Source: Geobacteraceae bacterium
Lineage (GTDB): Bacteria > Desulfobacterota > Desulfuromonadia > Geobacterales > Pseudopelobacteraceae
DNA length: 64,000 nt
Assembly (NCBI GenBank): GCA_016720395.1
Contig: JADKKR010000001.1
Location: 124,001 to 188,000 of the forward strand
Direction: 5' to 3'
The position numbers were made by a program, and so were the translations under genes. Under the pieces are notes generated by a model. It saw nothing but the letters and a program-made list of their open reading frames with translations, did no database searches and had not been told where the DNA came from. Positions 27,750 to 36,380 of this stretch are shown in pieces; position 1 is the first letter of the stretch; each line of letters begins with the position of its first letter.

Positions 27750-27878
27750 GGGGTCTTTCTCCTGCAGGATTTATGTGCGCTCGCGCGCCAGGGTCTGCTC
27801 CGCTGTCGGATTCGCCATTTTATACACCATCGTGCGGATAACTTCCATCACCAATCAGGAAGCTGAGAGGCAAAAAAA

Positions 27879-27896
27879 GCGGCCGAACGGGCCGCC
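27879..27896. repeat. Decayed copy of the dispersed hairpin
   Basis: A run of seven As followed by GCGGCCGAACGGGCCGCC; the stem is shortened and one side lacks the T-run. It lies between the 71-residue gene and the second small RNA. Confidence 0.4.
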
Positions 27897-27961
27897 ATGT
27901 GACTGGTGCGAAATACTGCCGGGAAGCCCCGCAGCGCAAATCTTATTTACTATACGCCGCT

Positions 27962-28008
27962 AAAAAAAATAAAAACAGACTGTTTTTTCGGCCGGGGACT
28001 GCTAGAGT
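27962..28008 (+). promoter_or_regulatory. Promoter of candidate small RNA 2
   Basis: A8-T-A5 tract, CTGTTT, and 17 bp later TAGAGT (about 28003-28008). A-tract, hexamer and spacing match the promoter at 1054-1103. Confidence 0.55.
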
Positions 28009-28013
28009 TGAAT

Positions 28014-28240
28014 CAGGTAGCGCTACCTGTTTCATGCACCACGAAGCACAAGGAGTAAGAAAAACCAGTAGAAACAGTAAGTACGTAGATTCTGTTTACT
28101 ACGGAGGACCAGATGACCGAGGACAGTCCACCATGTTACACTGAAACATAGGAAGTAGACCACAGGCTGGAAGATGCAGCCTGAATCCCGATAAAACGGG
28201 AAGAGTTATAAAGGCCCGCGACGAACATCGCGGGCCTTTC
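28014..28240 (+). ncRNA. Candidate small RNA, paralogue of the one at 1.11 kb
   Basis: Like its paralogue this region has no plausible protein frame, starts with a palindrome (CAGGTAGC / GCTACCTG, 28014-28029) and ends in a strong terminator. GGA occurs at about 28051, 28103, 28106, 28121, 28151 and 28169, the last in the loop of a perfect 7-bp hairpin CAGGCTG / CAGCCTG. A CCCG / CGGG hairpin precedes the terminator. The core at 28103-28137 aligns with 1151-1187, and TGAAACATA is also shared. A CsrA/RsmA-binding role is a guess based on the GGA motifs. Confidence 0.55.
28210..28240 (+). terminator. Terminator of small RNA 2
   Basis: Perfect 11-bp stem AAAGGCCCGCG / CGCGGGCCTTT with 8-base loop, very similar in sequence to the terminator at 1261-1288. 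Confidence 0.85.
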
Positions 28241-28274
28241 AGTATGGTCCTGATACGTATGACCGTCAGCAGGG

Positions 28275-28490
28275 TTACTTCAACTCAAAAGCCACCTTGA
28301 GCACCACCTGATATTCGGCTACCTTTCCATCCGGGCCTATGTGCCCGCGGATATCCCCCACCTCAAACCAGGACAGCTTGTCCAGAGAACTCTTCGCCTT
28401 GGCCAGGGCCGTTTCGATGGCCGCCTCGATGCTCCCGGCGGCGACTCCGATTATCTCAACCTTCTTGTAGATCCTGTCATTGCCGTACAT
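28275..28490 (-). CDS. Dodecin family flavin-binding protein
   Basis: A 71-residue protein with the dodecin pattern: RIYKKVEIIGVAAGSIEAAIETALAKA, then LSWFEVGDIRGHI and YQVVLKVAFEL. Dodecins form hollow dodecamers storing or buffering flavins; the Trp in LSWFEV stacks on the flavin. GGAGG precedes the start. Confidence 0.92.
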   Translation of the reverse strand: MYGNDRIYKKVEIIGVAAGSIEAAIETALAKAKSSLDKLSWFEVGDIRGHIGPDGKVAEYQVVLKVAFELK

Positions 28491-28667
28491 AAATGCCTCC
28501 TTTCAAGCCGTTGTCTGTCGTGTGCATCAAAGCATATCAGAATAAGGGCCGCTTTTTGAATTAAACATGGTGTTTCCACGATTACCCATAATATAATAAA
28601 AACAGTCGGCTATCTCTCAGCAGGGACAAATAAGGGGGGCACAATTTTTCTCCCCGGGAAAGGAACA

Positions 28668-28910
28668 ATGATCATGAAAGTGAACCTCAAATGTTTTGCT
28701 CAACTGGCAAAAGAGCAGGTATGCGATTACAAGGAGAGCACCCCCCACGAACTACCCGAGGGGTCGACGGTCAGCGTTCTCATCGAGCAACTGGGTCTGC
28801 CTCGTGACGCGATTAAGCTGATTTTCGTCAACAGCACCATCGTTACAGCGGGGACAGTTCTCCGCAGCGGTGACAACGTGGCCCTGGCTCCGGTAACCGG
28901 CGGGATGTAA
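28668..28910 (+). CDS. MoaD/ThiS-like ubiquitin-fold sulfur carrier with C-terminal GGM
   Basis: An 80-residue beta-grasp protein with LKCFAQLAKE, LPEGSTVSVLIEQLGLP and LIFVNSTIVTAGTVLRSGDNVALAPVTGGM. Sulfur carriers of this family are adenylated and thiocarboxylated at a terminal Gly-Gly; here a Met follows, so either the last residue is removed or the protein has another use. It stands alone, not in a molybdopterin or thiamine operon. ATG 28668 follows AAAGGAAC; ATG 28674 is also possible. Confidence 0.75.
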   Translation: MIMKVNLKCFAQLAKEQVCDYKESTPHELPEGSTVSVLIEQLGLPRDAIKLIFVNSTIVTAGTVLRSGDNVALAPVTGGM

Positions 28911-28919
28911 TTCCAATTT

Positions 28920-29040
28920 TAACTCAAAGTGAAACCAAGGCGGCACGGATTGAGGCGACGGAGGCGTACGCGTAGTACGTTGAGGAGCCTGCCCTGACAA
29001 GTCAGAATAGTTCGTTCACGAATGTTTCACATTCTAACTC
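28920..29040. repeat. Intergenic repeat-like element with GTGAAAC ends
   Basis: GTGAAAC near 28929 and GTTTCAC near 29024 bracket about 90 bp containing AGGCGACGGAGGCGTACGCG and internal short palindromes (TACGCGTA, CGTACTACG-like). It fills the gap between the MoaD-like gene and rhlE and looks like a mobile palindromic element, though no second copy is in the window. Confidence 0.45.
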
Positions 29041-29084
29041 ACTAAGACGAGCCAACGCAGGTCGCGCCTTGAGGGTGAACGGAA

Positions 29085-30443
29085 TTACGACCTGCTCCCC
29101 CGGCGCCCTGTCTTGGGGGCCGGCCGCTCGGGCACGACCTTGTTCCGCCGGGGAGCGGTTTTCCTGGCCGGGTCCTGAGCAACCTTGTCCTGTTTCTTCC
29201 TGGCCTTGACCTGTACGACCTCCTTCTTGAGCGCCTGCACCCGGGCACTGCGCCGGGCCGCGGTGACCGGGAATTCCTCCAGGGTCTGGCGCGGGATCTT
29301 GTAGGTCAGCAGCTTCTCGATCGCTGCCAGCAGAGGTTTTTCCTCGAGGGAGACCAGTGACAGGGCCACCCCGTCCTCCCCGGCCCGGCCGGTGCGCCCG
29401 ATGCGGTGCACATAGTCCTCGGGCACCTGAGGCAGGTCATAGTTCACCACGTGCGGCAGCCGTTCGATGTCCAGCCCGCGCGCCGCAACGTCGGTCGCAA
29501 CCAGCACGCGGAAATCGCCCCGCTTGAACTCCGCCAGGGTCCGGGTGCGGATCGACTGGCTCTTGTTGCTGTGGATGGCAGCCGCCTTGATCCCGTCGTA
29601 GAGCAGTTCCTCGGTCAGCTTGTCCGCGCCGTAGCGGGTGCGGGCAAAGACCAGCACCTGGTTCCAGCCCCCCTTGCGGATCAGGAACGAGATCATCTCC
29701 CGCTTGCGGCTCCGCTCCACCTCGTAGATCGCCTGGGTCACCGCGTCGGCGGCGATGTTGCTGCGCGCCACCTCGATCCGTTGCGGCTTGTTCAGCAACT
29801 GGTCGGCCAGCTGCTTGATCTCCTTTGAATAGGTGGCCGAGAAGAGCAGGGTCTGGCGCCTGGGCGGCAGGTACTCCGCCACCTGCCTGATGTCGTCGAT
29901 AAACCCCAGGTCCAGCATACGGTCGGCTTCGTCCAGCACCAGCACCTCGATTCGCGAGAGGTCGATCGTGCGCCGTTCGGCATGGTCCAGGAGCCGTCCC
30001 GGTGTTGCCACAACAATATCCACGCCGCGGTGCAGGCGCTCGATCTGGGCCTGGATGGTCACCCCGCCGTAGATCATGGTCGAACGCAGTGCCAGGCGTC
30101 GGGCATAGACGTTCATCTCTTCACTGACCTGGGCTGCCAGCTCGCGGGTCGGAACCAGCACCAGCGCCCGCGGCTTGCGGCGCTTTTCTTTGGGGGTCTT
30201 CTCGCTCAGACGCTGCACGATCGGCAGGGCAAAAGCCGCGGTCTTACCGGTACCGGTCTGGGCGCCGGCCAGCAGGTCACGCCCCTCGAAGACCAGCGGG
30301 ATCGCCCCGGTCTGGATGGGGGTCGGCATGGTATAGCCCTGGGCAGTGATCGCACTCAAAAGTTCGGGGCGCAGGCCGAGGGATTCAAATGTTACGGAGG
30401 CGGAGGCTTTCAGATCGGGTGATGACGTTATTTCAGGATTCAT
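29085..30443 (-). CDS. rhlE: DEAD-box RNA helicase RhlE-like
   Basis: A 452-residue helicase: FESLGLRPELLSAI and TPIQ, AQTGTGKT, DEAD, SAT, HRIGRTGRAG, then a basic C-terminal tail (RRSARVQALKKEVVQVKARKK to the end) as in RhlE. Expected roles are ribosome maturation or RNA decay. It is the second DEAD-box gene in the window besides dbpA. Confidence 0.88.
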   Translation of the reverse strand: MNPEITSSPDLKASASVTFESLGLRPELLSAITAQGYTMPTPIQTGAIPLVFEGRDLLAGAQTGTGKTAAFALPIVQRLSEKTPKEKRRKPRALVLVPTRELAAQVSEEMNVYARRLALRSTMIYGGVTIQAQIERLHRGVDIVVATPGRLLDHAERRTIDLSRIEVLVLDEADRMLDLGFIDDIRQVAEYLPPRRQTLLFSATYSKEIKQLADQLLNKPQRIEVARSNIAADAVTQAIYEVERSRKREMISFLIRKGGWNQVLVFARTRYGADKLTEELLYDGIKAAAIHSNKSQSIRTRTLAEFKRGDFRVLVATDVAARGLDIERLPHVVNYDLPQVPEDYVHRIGRTGRAGEDGVALSLVSLEEKPLLAAIEKLLTYKIPRQTLEEFPVTAARRSARVQALKKEVVQVKARKKQDKVAQDPARKTAPRRNKVVPERPAPKTGRRGSRS

Positions 30444-30480
30444 GGGCTGGCTCTCTCATTATTCATTCTGCGTTCTCATA

Positions 30481-30509
30481 AAAAAACCACAGGGGATGTC
30501 CCTGTGGTT
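30481..30509 (-). terminator. Terminator after the pentapeptide gene
   Basis: Perfect 10-bp stem AACCACAGGG / CCCTGTGGTT with a 5-base loop; the A6 run on the left gives a U-run on the minus-strand transcript. It lies between the pentapeptide gene stop (30565) and the rhlE start. Confidence 0.8.
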
Positions 30510-30564
30510 CAGACGCACGTCATTTTAGCACGGTATGGCACGTAAGGCAATTAACCCGTTATTA

Positions 30565-31260
30565 TTACTGGCATTTGGTTTTATCGTTAATTATGGCACC
30601 TGCATCCGTCAGATCTTTGCATCTTTTGAAAAAAACCGGCGGCAGCGAAGAACCGGCTTCGACCCGTAAATCCGCACCTTTGAAATTGGCATTCTTCAGA
30701 TTGGCCCCGCTCAGATCGGCCTCCCACAGGTCGGCATTTTCGAAGTTTGCATTTTCAAGGTTTGCTTTCCTGAAATCCGCACGATGGAGAATTGAAGCTT
30801 TAAAGCTGGCATTCACAAGATTTGACCCGTTCCATTTCGTGTATTTCAATTTTGCATTACTGAAGTCAGCCCCGGGGGCCTTTATGTTCCGCAACGCCCC
30901 CTTGCCCAGGTCGGCACCCCTGAAGACCGCATTTTCAAAATCACCGTTATCAAACTCCGAATGATGGATATAGGCAGCCTTAAAGCTCGCGCCCTTTGCT
31001 TTCACGGCTGAAAGATCCACCTCGTCCATGTGGGCGAAACTGAAGTTGGCCCCCTCGATGTCGGCATGTTTCATAGTGATGTAATCGATTTCAGCATTCT
31101 GCAGATCGGCGTTCTTTAAATCCGCTCCGTTTAGATCGCATTTTTCACACTTTTTGAGATCCAGCAGGATGGAGCGCTGTTCCTTGTCGAATGCCGGGGT
31201 ACCCTTTGGAAACAAGGAAAGCACAATCAAGCAGTACATGATGATCCTAAAACTTCTCAT
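30565..31260 (-). CDS. Exported pentapeptide-repeat protein
   Basis: A 231-residue precursor with a signal peptide (cleavage near TPAF) and a long run of A(D/N)LxN-type pentapeptides, for example LNGADLKNADLQNAEI and ANLENANFENADLWEADL. Such repeats form a right-handed quadrilateral beta-helix. A C-terminal segment with Cys residues (FFKRCKDLTDAG...KCQ) closes it, and an early pair KKCEKC is present. Role unknown. Confidence 0.85.
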   Translation of the reverse strand: MRSFRIIMYCLIVLSLFPKGTPAFDKEQRSILLDLKKCEKCDLNGADLKNADLQNAEIDYITMKHADIEGANFSFAHMDEVDLSAVKAKGASFKAAYIHHSEFDNGDFENAVFRGADLGKGALRNIKAPGADFSNAKLKYTKWNGSNLVNASFKASILHRADFRKANLENANFENADLWEADLSGANLKNANFKGADLRVEAGSSLPPVFFKRCKDLTDAGAIINDKTKCQ

Positions 31261-31537
31261 CGTTGCCCCCTTTCAATCGGTTATGTGATCAAGCTTAACG
31301 CATCTGACCGACAATGCAACGTAAAGGATGAAAAAGATGGCCGGCCGGCAACTCCACAAAAAAGCTGCCGCCCCCTTTTCTGCCAGGTTCCGCGCAGGTC
31401 CGTCCGCCAACCCTGTCGCGAATTATTATCGCCCCGTGTCATTTGCTGATTGACTTCCCGCGCAATAAAGCCCCTAGTGGTTCCAAGTCTGAAATATATC
31501 AGACACATCACACGTGCAGGATCAGGAGAACGTACAC

Positions 31538-31738
31538 ATGGTAAACGGAACAGTTAAATGGTTTAACGACAGCAAGGGTTTTGGATTTCTTGAGCAGGAA
31601 AATGGCGACGATGTATTCTGCCATTTCTCCGCTATCGCGGGCGACGGATTCAAGTCGCTTGTCGAAGGAGACAGCGTAACGTTTGAAGTAACCAAGGGTC
31701 CGAAAGGGCTTCAGGCCGCGAACGTAGTAAGAGTCTAG
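31538..31738 (+). CDS. Cold shock protein (CspA family)
   Basis: A 66-residue nucleic-acid-binding protein with RNP1 KGFGFL and RNP2 DVFCHFSAI. It binds single-stranded RNA/DNA and melts RNA structure. AGGAG lies 9 bp upstream of ATG 31538, and a strong terminator follows. The 277-bp upstream gap, expected to hold the promoter and leader, contains no convincing gene. Confidence 0.95.
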   Translation: MVNGTVKWFNDSKGFGFLEQENGDDVFCHFSAIAGDGFKSLVEGDSVTFEVTKGPKGLQAANVVRV

Positions 31739-31760
31739 CAGCCACTCCGACCGACATCAC

Positions 31761-31789
31761 GAGCCCCGGGGAGACCCGGGGCTCTTTTT
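31761..31789 (+). terminator. Terminator of the cold shock gene
   Basis: Perfect 10-bp stem GAGCCCCGGG / CCCGGGGCTC, GAGA loop, T5 tail. Confidence 0.9.
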
Positions 31790-31805
31790 CGTCAGACGTT
31801 CCTCA

Positions 31806-31839
31806 ACAGCACAGGCGACCGGTCGGCCGCCTGTGCTGT
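31806..31839. repeat. Dispersed hairpin, long-armed copy
   Basis: Arms ACAGCACAGGCG and CGCCTGTGCTGT (12 bp, perfect) enclose ACCGGTCGGC. It lies between the cold shock terminator and the Lys-rich peptide gene. Confidence 0.65.
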
Positions 31840-31920
31840 CTGCGTATGCTGTTGCCGGAGTTCCGGCGGGATCCCTGTTTTATCCCTGCCCGTCCTGGCT
31901 TCGGCAACCTCGCCTGTTAA

Positions 31921-32025
31921 TTACTTCTTCTCAGCTTTTTTAATCTTTTTATCGGCTTTTTTTTCCTTCGGGGTCTTGGCCGGTGCTTTTTTCTCCGCTT
32001 TTTTGCTGTCCACGCCTTTGCTCAT
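31921..32025 (-). CDS. Lysine-rich 34-residue protein
   Basis: The short frame MSKGVDSKKAEKKAPAKTPK... to KKAEKK has an excellent AGGAGGAA ribosome-binding site just upstream of its ATG at 32025 and is nearly half lysine. It resembles a recurring class of tiny basic proteobacterial proteins with an SKK...KTPKEK pattern; function unknown, perhaps RNA binding. The 212 bp between it and the DUF445 gene holds nothing else visible. Confidence 0.65.
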   Translation of the reverse strand: MSKGVDSKKAEKKAPAKTPKEKKADKKIKKAEKK

Positions 32026-32237
32026 GATGTTCCTCCTGGCTGCCTGCCGTTAGTGATACTGATCAAACCATGTACAGGGCTGTCTCCAGTATAGCACCCA
32101 TCGGAGCCGTAACCGTCATGAATAATTGTTGCCGCGCGCATCCGGCCTAACACAAGGGAGCAGGCTGATCATTCAAATGCAACCTGCTCCCTGTTAGCCG
32201 GCCACTTCACGGGCGGGTGCCGCTGTATCGGCAGGCG

Positions 32238-33500
32238 CTAGGCCAAAAGCCGCCCGGCGGCATGCAGCAGCAGGCCGATCACGCCGCCGACCAGGGTGCC
32301 GTTCATCCGGATAAACTGCAGATCGGAGCCGATGCTCAGCTCGATCTCGTTGACGTAGTCATCGCTTTCCCACTGCTGCACCGTGCCGGAGATATGCCCG
32401 GCAATCGCGGCCCGCATCGTATCGCCGTAGCGCAGCACCAGTTTTTCAAGGTGCTCGTTCAACGACTCCTTCAGTTCCCGGTTGTGCGACAAGGCCGTGC
32501 CGAGACCGGCAATCGCCGCAGTTATCCTGGCCTGCACCTTAGAATCAGGCTGCTGCAGATCGCTCTCCAGCCAATCCTTCAGGTCGGCCCCGATGCTCCG
32601 GGCATAATCGCTGACGGCCTGGTTATGGACCACATCACGCTTGATCTCCTCGACCTTGCTCCGCAGCACCGGATCGGATTTCAACCGGGCTATGAATCCG
32701 GTCACAGCCGTGTCAAAGCGATAGCGGACCTCGTGGGCCGGATCGGCATTGACCTCCTGGATGAAGGCGTTGATCCGCTTGACGATCTTCTCCCCCGCCC
32801 CCCGCGCAAACTGGTCCTTGTTGGGCATGAAGACCATCAGCAGCGGATACTCCTTGGCAGCCATCTCTTCAATGGCCAGGGCCAGCTTGACCTGAGCCTC
32901 CTCACCCGCCAGCCACACGGCACAGCGCTGCAGCAGGTCATCCAGAACGGCCTGGTGGCGATTACCGTTCCTGAGTGTCTCAAGGACCGTCCCGACGGAA
33001 GTGGAAAGGTCGAAACCTTCGATCCGGTTGCTCAAAGCGGCCTGCAACAGCCGCTGCACCCGCTCGTCATCGATAAAATCCAGTGATTCGGCCAAAACGC
33101 GGCTCACCCCCCTGGCCAGGCCGGCGGCATTATCCCGAGACATCAGGTAGACGGCCAGATGTCCGGCCGGATCATAGCTCCGCAGCTTGGCGATCAGGGT
33201 ATCGCTGGCCAGGAACCTGTCGCGGATAAAGCCGGCCAGGTTTCCGGCAATGGCATCCTTCCTGTTCCGGATGATGGCCGTGTGCGGGATCGGCACCCCC
33301 AGGGGATGGCGGAACAGCGCCACCACCGCAAACCAGTCCGCCAGGGCACCGACCATGGCCGCCTCCGCAAACGCGGCAACCCACTCCCAGGCACCATGCC
33401 CTTTCTGCAGGCGGGCCACCACGAACAGCAGGGCCGCACCGATCATCAATCCTGTGGCTATTGTCTTGTTTCTGTTCAGCAACCGTTTTCTCTCGTCCAC
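32238..33500 (-). CDS. DUF445 family membrane protein
   Basis: About 420 residues with N-terminal membrane helices (KTIATGLMIGAALLFVVARL and VAAFAEAAMVGALADWFAVVALF), the HPLGVPIPHTAII segment typical of DUF445, a long helical periplasmic or cytoplasmic region and a C-terminal helix (GTLVGGVIGLLLHAAG). Function unknown. GTG 33500 was chosen because it gives the usual family N terminus after CGGAGA; an ATG at 33557 would lie in a hairpin. Confidence 0.82.
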   Translation of the reverse strand: MDERKRLLNRNKTIATGLMIGAALLFVVARLQKGHGAWEWVAAFAEAAMVGALADWFAVVALFRHPLGVPIPHTAIIRNRKDAIAGNLAGFIRDRFLASDTLIAKLRSYDPAGHLAVYLMSRDNAAGLARGVSRVLAESLDFIDDERVQRLLQAALSNRIEGFDLSTSVGTVLETLRNGNRHQAVLDDLLQRCAVWLAGEEAQVKLALAIEEMAAKEYPLLMVFMPNKDQFARGAGEKIVKRINAFIQEVNADPAHEVRYRFDTAVTGFIARLKSDPVLRSKVEEIKRDVVHNQAVSDYARSIGADLKDWLESDLQQPDSKVQARITAAIAGLGTALSHNRELKESLNEHLEKLVLRYGDTMRAAIAGHISGTVQQWESDDYVNEIELSIGSDLQFIRMNGTLVGGVIGLLLHAAGRLLA

Positions 33501-33541
33501 GTACCGTCTCCGGATCTCTTTTTGTGTGCATCCTGCGAAAA

Positions 33542-33575
33542 GGAAAAACCGCTTCACAGGCAGAAGCGGTTTTCC
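33542..33575. other. Hairpin in the divergent DUF445-DUF1456 gap
   Basis: 10-bp arms AAAACCGCTT / AAGCGGTTTT around a 9-base loop, flanked by GGA and TCC. It has the form of a bidirectional terminator, yet both neighbouring genes are transcribed away from it, so its role is unclear. Confidence 0.5.
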
Positions 33576-33763
33576 TCAGGCTTTGTAGTGTATGGCACGC
33601 CGGCACGGTTGTTGTCAACGTCTGCTGTGTACAGGCCGTTGGATCAGGCTTTCGGGGCTGCTGCACGAGGCCGTCTGCATACCGGAAATTCGCATTTCGT
33701 ATCTTTTTGTCCGGGAAATGAGGTATTGTGAGCACGCTGGTATTTTCACCATCGGAGACCGCT

Positions 33764-34231
33764 ATGGCCAACAACGAACTTTTACGCAGCATCCGGGACG
33801 CCCTGGAGCTGGACACTGCCACCATGCTCCGGATATTCAGGGATGCGGGACGCGAGGTGGGGGAGTCGGCGATAGCCGCCTTTCTGAAGAACGAAGACGA
33901 GGACGGGTATATACCCTGCAGCAACCCGATCATGGGATTTTTTCTCGACGGCCTGATCATCCATAACCGGGGCAGGCAGGAGGGAAACACGGTGCCGGCA
34001 GAAAAGCCGCTGGCGGAACTGGGCAGCAACGCCGTCCTGAAAAAACTGCGGATCGCCCTGGATCTCAAGGAGGACGACCTGATCGAGATCTTCAGTCATG
34101 CCGGGATCGTACTGACGAAGCACGAGCTGACCGCGCTGTTCAGAAAGCCGGGGCATAAACATTACAAGCCATGCACCGATAAGCTCCTGAGCGGCTTTAT
34201 CAGGGGGGTTGCCCTGCGCCGGAAAGCATAG
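33764..34231 (+). CDS. DUF1456 family protein, copy 2
   Basis: A 155-residue paralogue of the protein at 11740-12246, with the same two-halves layout: LLRSIRDALELD...FLDGLIIHNRG and VLKKLRIALDLK...LLSGFIRGVAL. Start at ATG 33764 after a CGGAGA site. Function unknown. Confidence 0.85.
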   Translation: MANNELLRSIRDALELDTATMLRIFRDAGREVGESAIAAFLKNEDEDGYIPCSNPIMGFFLDGLIIHNRGRQEGNTVPAEKPLAELGSNAVLKKLRIALDLKEDDLIEIFSHAGIVLTKHELTALFRKPGHKHYKPCTDKLLSGFIRGVALRRKA

Positions 34232-34274
34232 GCGCAACCGGCCGGGATCCTCCGAAATCCACCCTGATCAGCAG

Positions 34275-34805
34275 CTAGCGTGGCTTTCGCGGTCCGGGCG
34301 CGGAATTGCGCCCCAGCCGGGCATCCAGCTCGTCGATCCAGCCGGCTTTTGAATCCTGAAAGGCATCCGCATAGGGGACATAGGGCTTGATATCAAGCAC
34401 CGGCGTGCCGTCCAGAAGGTCAACCCCCCGGAGGTGCAGTGTCCTCCCCTCGATCCTGATCAATTCCACAGCCGACAGGCCGATGGAATTGGGGCGATGG
34501 GGGGAACGGGTCGCCAGAACGCCCCGCTTCGGTCCGCCGCGGGGTGGTTTGACGCTACTGCTCCAGCCGTCGCTCAGATGAAAGGCAAAGATCAGCCAGA
34601 TCCGCTCGAAACCTCCCAGATCCTGAATGACCTTCCCGTCCAGCCACTCCGCCAGCTCCAGGGTTGCCTCCGCCAGCCTGCCGGTTTCCGTACCTTCCAC
34701 CACCGTGCCTTGATGGGGCGCGTCGATGCGTCGGGCGTAGGGAGAGCGCAGGATGCCGATAGGGCGATAGCTATACTGGTCGGGGGTTGTAGATGCTGTA
34801 GGCAT
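34275..34805 (-). CDS. trmO: tRNA (N6-threonylcarbamoyladenosine) methyltransferase TrmO-like
   Basis: A TsaA/UPF0066-type protein of about 176 residues: YSYRPIGILRSPYA, GFERIWLIFAFHL, RGVLATRSPHRPNSIGLSAVEL and DGTPVLDIKPYVPYAD are its hallmarks. TrmO uses S-adenosylmethionine to methylate t6A37 of certain tRNAs. ATG 34841 would add 12 residues; the start is not fixed by a clear ribosome-binding site. Confidence 0.85.
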   Translation of the reverse strand: MPTASTTPDQYSYRPIGILRSPYARRIDAPHQGTVVEGTETGRLAEATLELAEWLDGKVIQDLGGFERIWLIFAFHLSDGWSSSVKPPRGGPKRGVLATRSPHRPNSIGLSAVELIRIEGRTLHLRGVDLLDGTPVLDIKPYVPYADAFQDSKAGWIDELDARLGRNSAPGPRKPR

Positions 34806-34971
34806 AGCCGGGATGCTAGCGCAGGAGCAGGATTGTGGCAAGAGAGAATATGTAAAACTCAGAGAGATGTTGCACCGTACCGCTCGAAAATGCTACATTG
34901 TCCAATCAATTCACATTGCCCTGATGTGATCAGGGAATGCGGAGTCATATCACATGTATGAGGTTAAAGGC

Positions 34972-36291
34972 ATGACAATGAAACACTTTGGTCCGACCAG
35001 GCTGGAAGCGGCGCTCATCCCGAAATTAGCTCAGCAGTGGGGCACTCCGGTCTATCTGCATGATCAGGAATTCATAGAAAACAGCTGCCGGCAGTTGCTG
35101 AATATGCCGAATGCCTACGGCCTGCATGTACGCTACGCCATGAAGGCCAACTCGGATCGCACCGTACTGAGGGTTGTCACCAATAAAGGACTGGATCTGG
35201 ACTGCTCTTCAATCAATGAAGCAGCCCGTGCTTTTGCCGCCGGGATTCCCTATGCCCGGATGATGCTGACGACCCAAGAGGTCCCGTCCGGCGAGGAGCG
35301 CGCCGAACTGGAGGAGATGATCCGTGCCGGCCTGAAGTACAACGTCTGCTCCATGACCCAGTTCCGGCTGATCGCCGACTTTGCCAGAAGCATCAATCTG
35401 GACCTGTCCATGAGGGTCCATCCGGGCGCCACCGGCGGCGGCGAAAGCGCCACCCGCGACACCGGCAGCGAATACTCCTGCTTCGGCGTGCACTTGAACG
35501 ATGTCCCCACGGTCAAGGCCATGGCCGACCAGATGGGCCTGCGCTTCACCCAGGTCCATGTCCATATCGGCTCCGGGGGCGACCCGGAAAAATGGCGCCA
35601 GAACATCGACCGTGAGCTGGGCTTCGTCAAGACCTATTTCCCGGACGCCACCACCGTCAGCTTCGGCGGCGGCCTCAAGGTCGCCCGCATGCCGGGGGAA
35701 AAGCAGGCCGACATCACCGCGCTGGGAGCCTATGCCAGACAGCGGGTCGAAGAGTTCAAGGAGGCCACCGGACGCGAACTGCAGATGGAGATCGAGCCCG
35801 GCACCTTCGTGGTGGCCAATTCAGGTCACATCATCACCCGTATCATCGACAAGAAACTGACCAACGAACTGAACTTCCTGATCGTCGACGGCGGCATGGA
35901 ACTGCTGACCCGCCCGCTGCTGTACGGCTCCGAGCATCCCATCGCCATCGTGCGGCAGGACGGCACGCTGCTCTCCAGTGAGTATGACCAACTGCCCACC
36001 ACCGGGCTGAAATCCTTCGGCATCGTCGGGCGCTGCTGTGAAAGCGGCGACTCGGTGCGCCTGGACAACGACGGCAACATCGTGCCGGTTCTGATCGCCG
36101 AACCGGAAATCGGTGATTTTGTCGTCATCGGCGGCACGGGAGCCTACTCCGAGAGCATGTCGCCGGAGAACTACAACTCGCACCGCAAGCCGGGCGCTGT
36201 CATGAAGACCCGCAGCGGCGAACTGGTTCAGATCAGGAAGAAGCAGCCCCGTGAGCAGATCTACCAGAACGAGCTGGATGTAAATCTTTAG
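34972..36291 (+). CDS. PLP-dependent decarboxylase of the diaminopimelate/ornithine family
   Basis: The 439-residue alanine-racemase-fold enzyme has the PLP lysine in YAMKAN, the phosphate-binding HIGSGGDPEKW region, EPGTFVV and the catalytic CCESGD motif. The family decarboxylates meso-diaminopimelate (LysA), ornithine/arginine or carboxynorspermidine; substrate is not certain here. GAGG upstream favours ATG 34972 over 34954. The 3' end is duplicated as a relic at 37467-37585, terminator included. Confidence 0.82.
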   Translation: MTMKHFGPTRLEAALIPKLAQQWGTPVYLHDQEFIENSCRQLLNMPNAYGLHVRYAMKANSDRTVLRVVTNKGLDLDCSSINEAARAFAAGIPYARMMLTTQEVPSGEERAELEEMIRAGLKYNVCSMTQFRLIADFARSINLDLSMRVHPGATGGGESATRDTGSEYSCFGVHLNDVPTVKAMADQMGLRFTQVHVHIGSGGDPEKWRQNIDRELGFVKTYFPDATTVSFGGGLKVARMPGEKQADITALGAYARQRVEEFKEATGRELQMEIEPGTFVVANSGHIITRIIDKKLTNELNFLIVDGGMELLTRPLLYGSEHPIAIVRQDGTLLSSEYDQLPTTGLKSFGIVGRCCESGDSVRLDNDGNIVPVLIAEPEIGDFVVIGGTGAYSESMSPENYNSHRKPGAVMKTRSGELVQIRKKQPREQIYQNELDVNL

Positions 36292-36314
36292 CGGAACACA
36301 AATGCATGAGCACC

Positions 36315-36348
36315 GAGGCCACGGGGCATGCGTCCCGGGCCTCTTTTT
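36315..36348 (+). terminator. Terminator after the decarboxylase gene
   Basis: GAGGCC...CGGG pairs with CCCG-GGCCTC, followed by T5. A second version of this terminator, with the same GAGGCC...GGCCTC-T5 layout, follows the decarboxylase relic at 37586-37621. Confidence 0.75.
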
Positions 36349-36380
36349 ATGAAAACCAGCAGCCAAAGAAAGGACCTTTC

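Noticed and set aside
31281..31511. 76-codon minus-strand frame between the pentapeptide and cold shock genes
   Set aside because: No ribosome-binding site, odd composition, and it overlaps the expected cold shock promoter region.
36306..36380. Longer start for the lipoprotein at ATG 36306
   Set aside because: The extra codons lie in the decarboxylase terminator; GTG 36381 has a proper ribosome-binding site and starts a clean lipoprotein signal.
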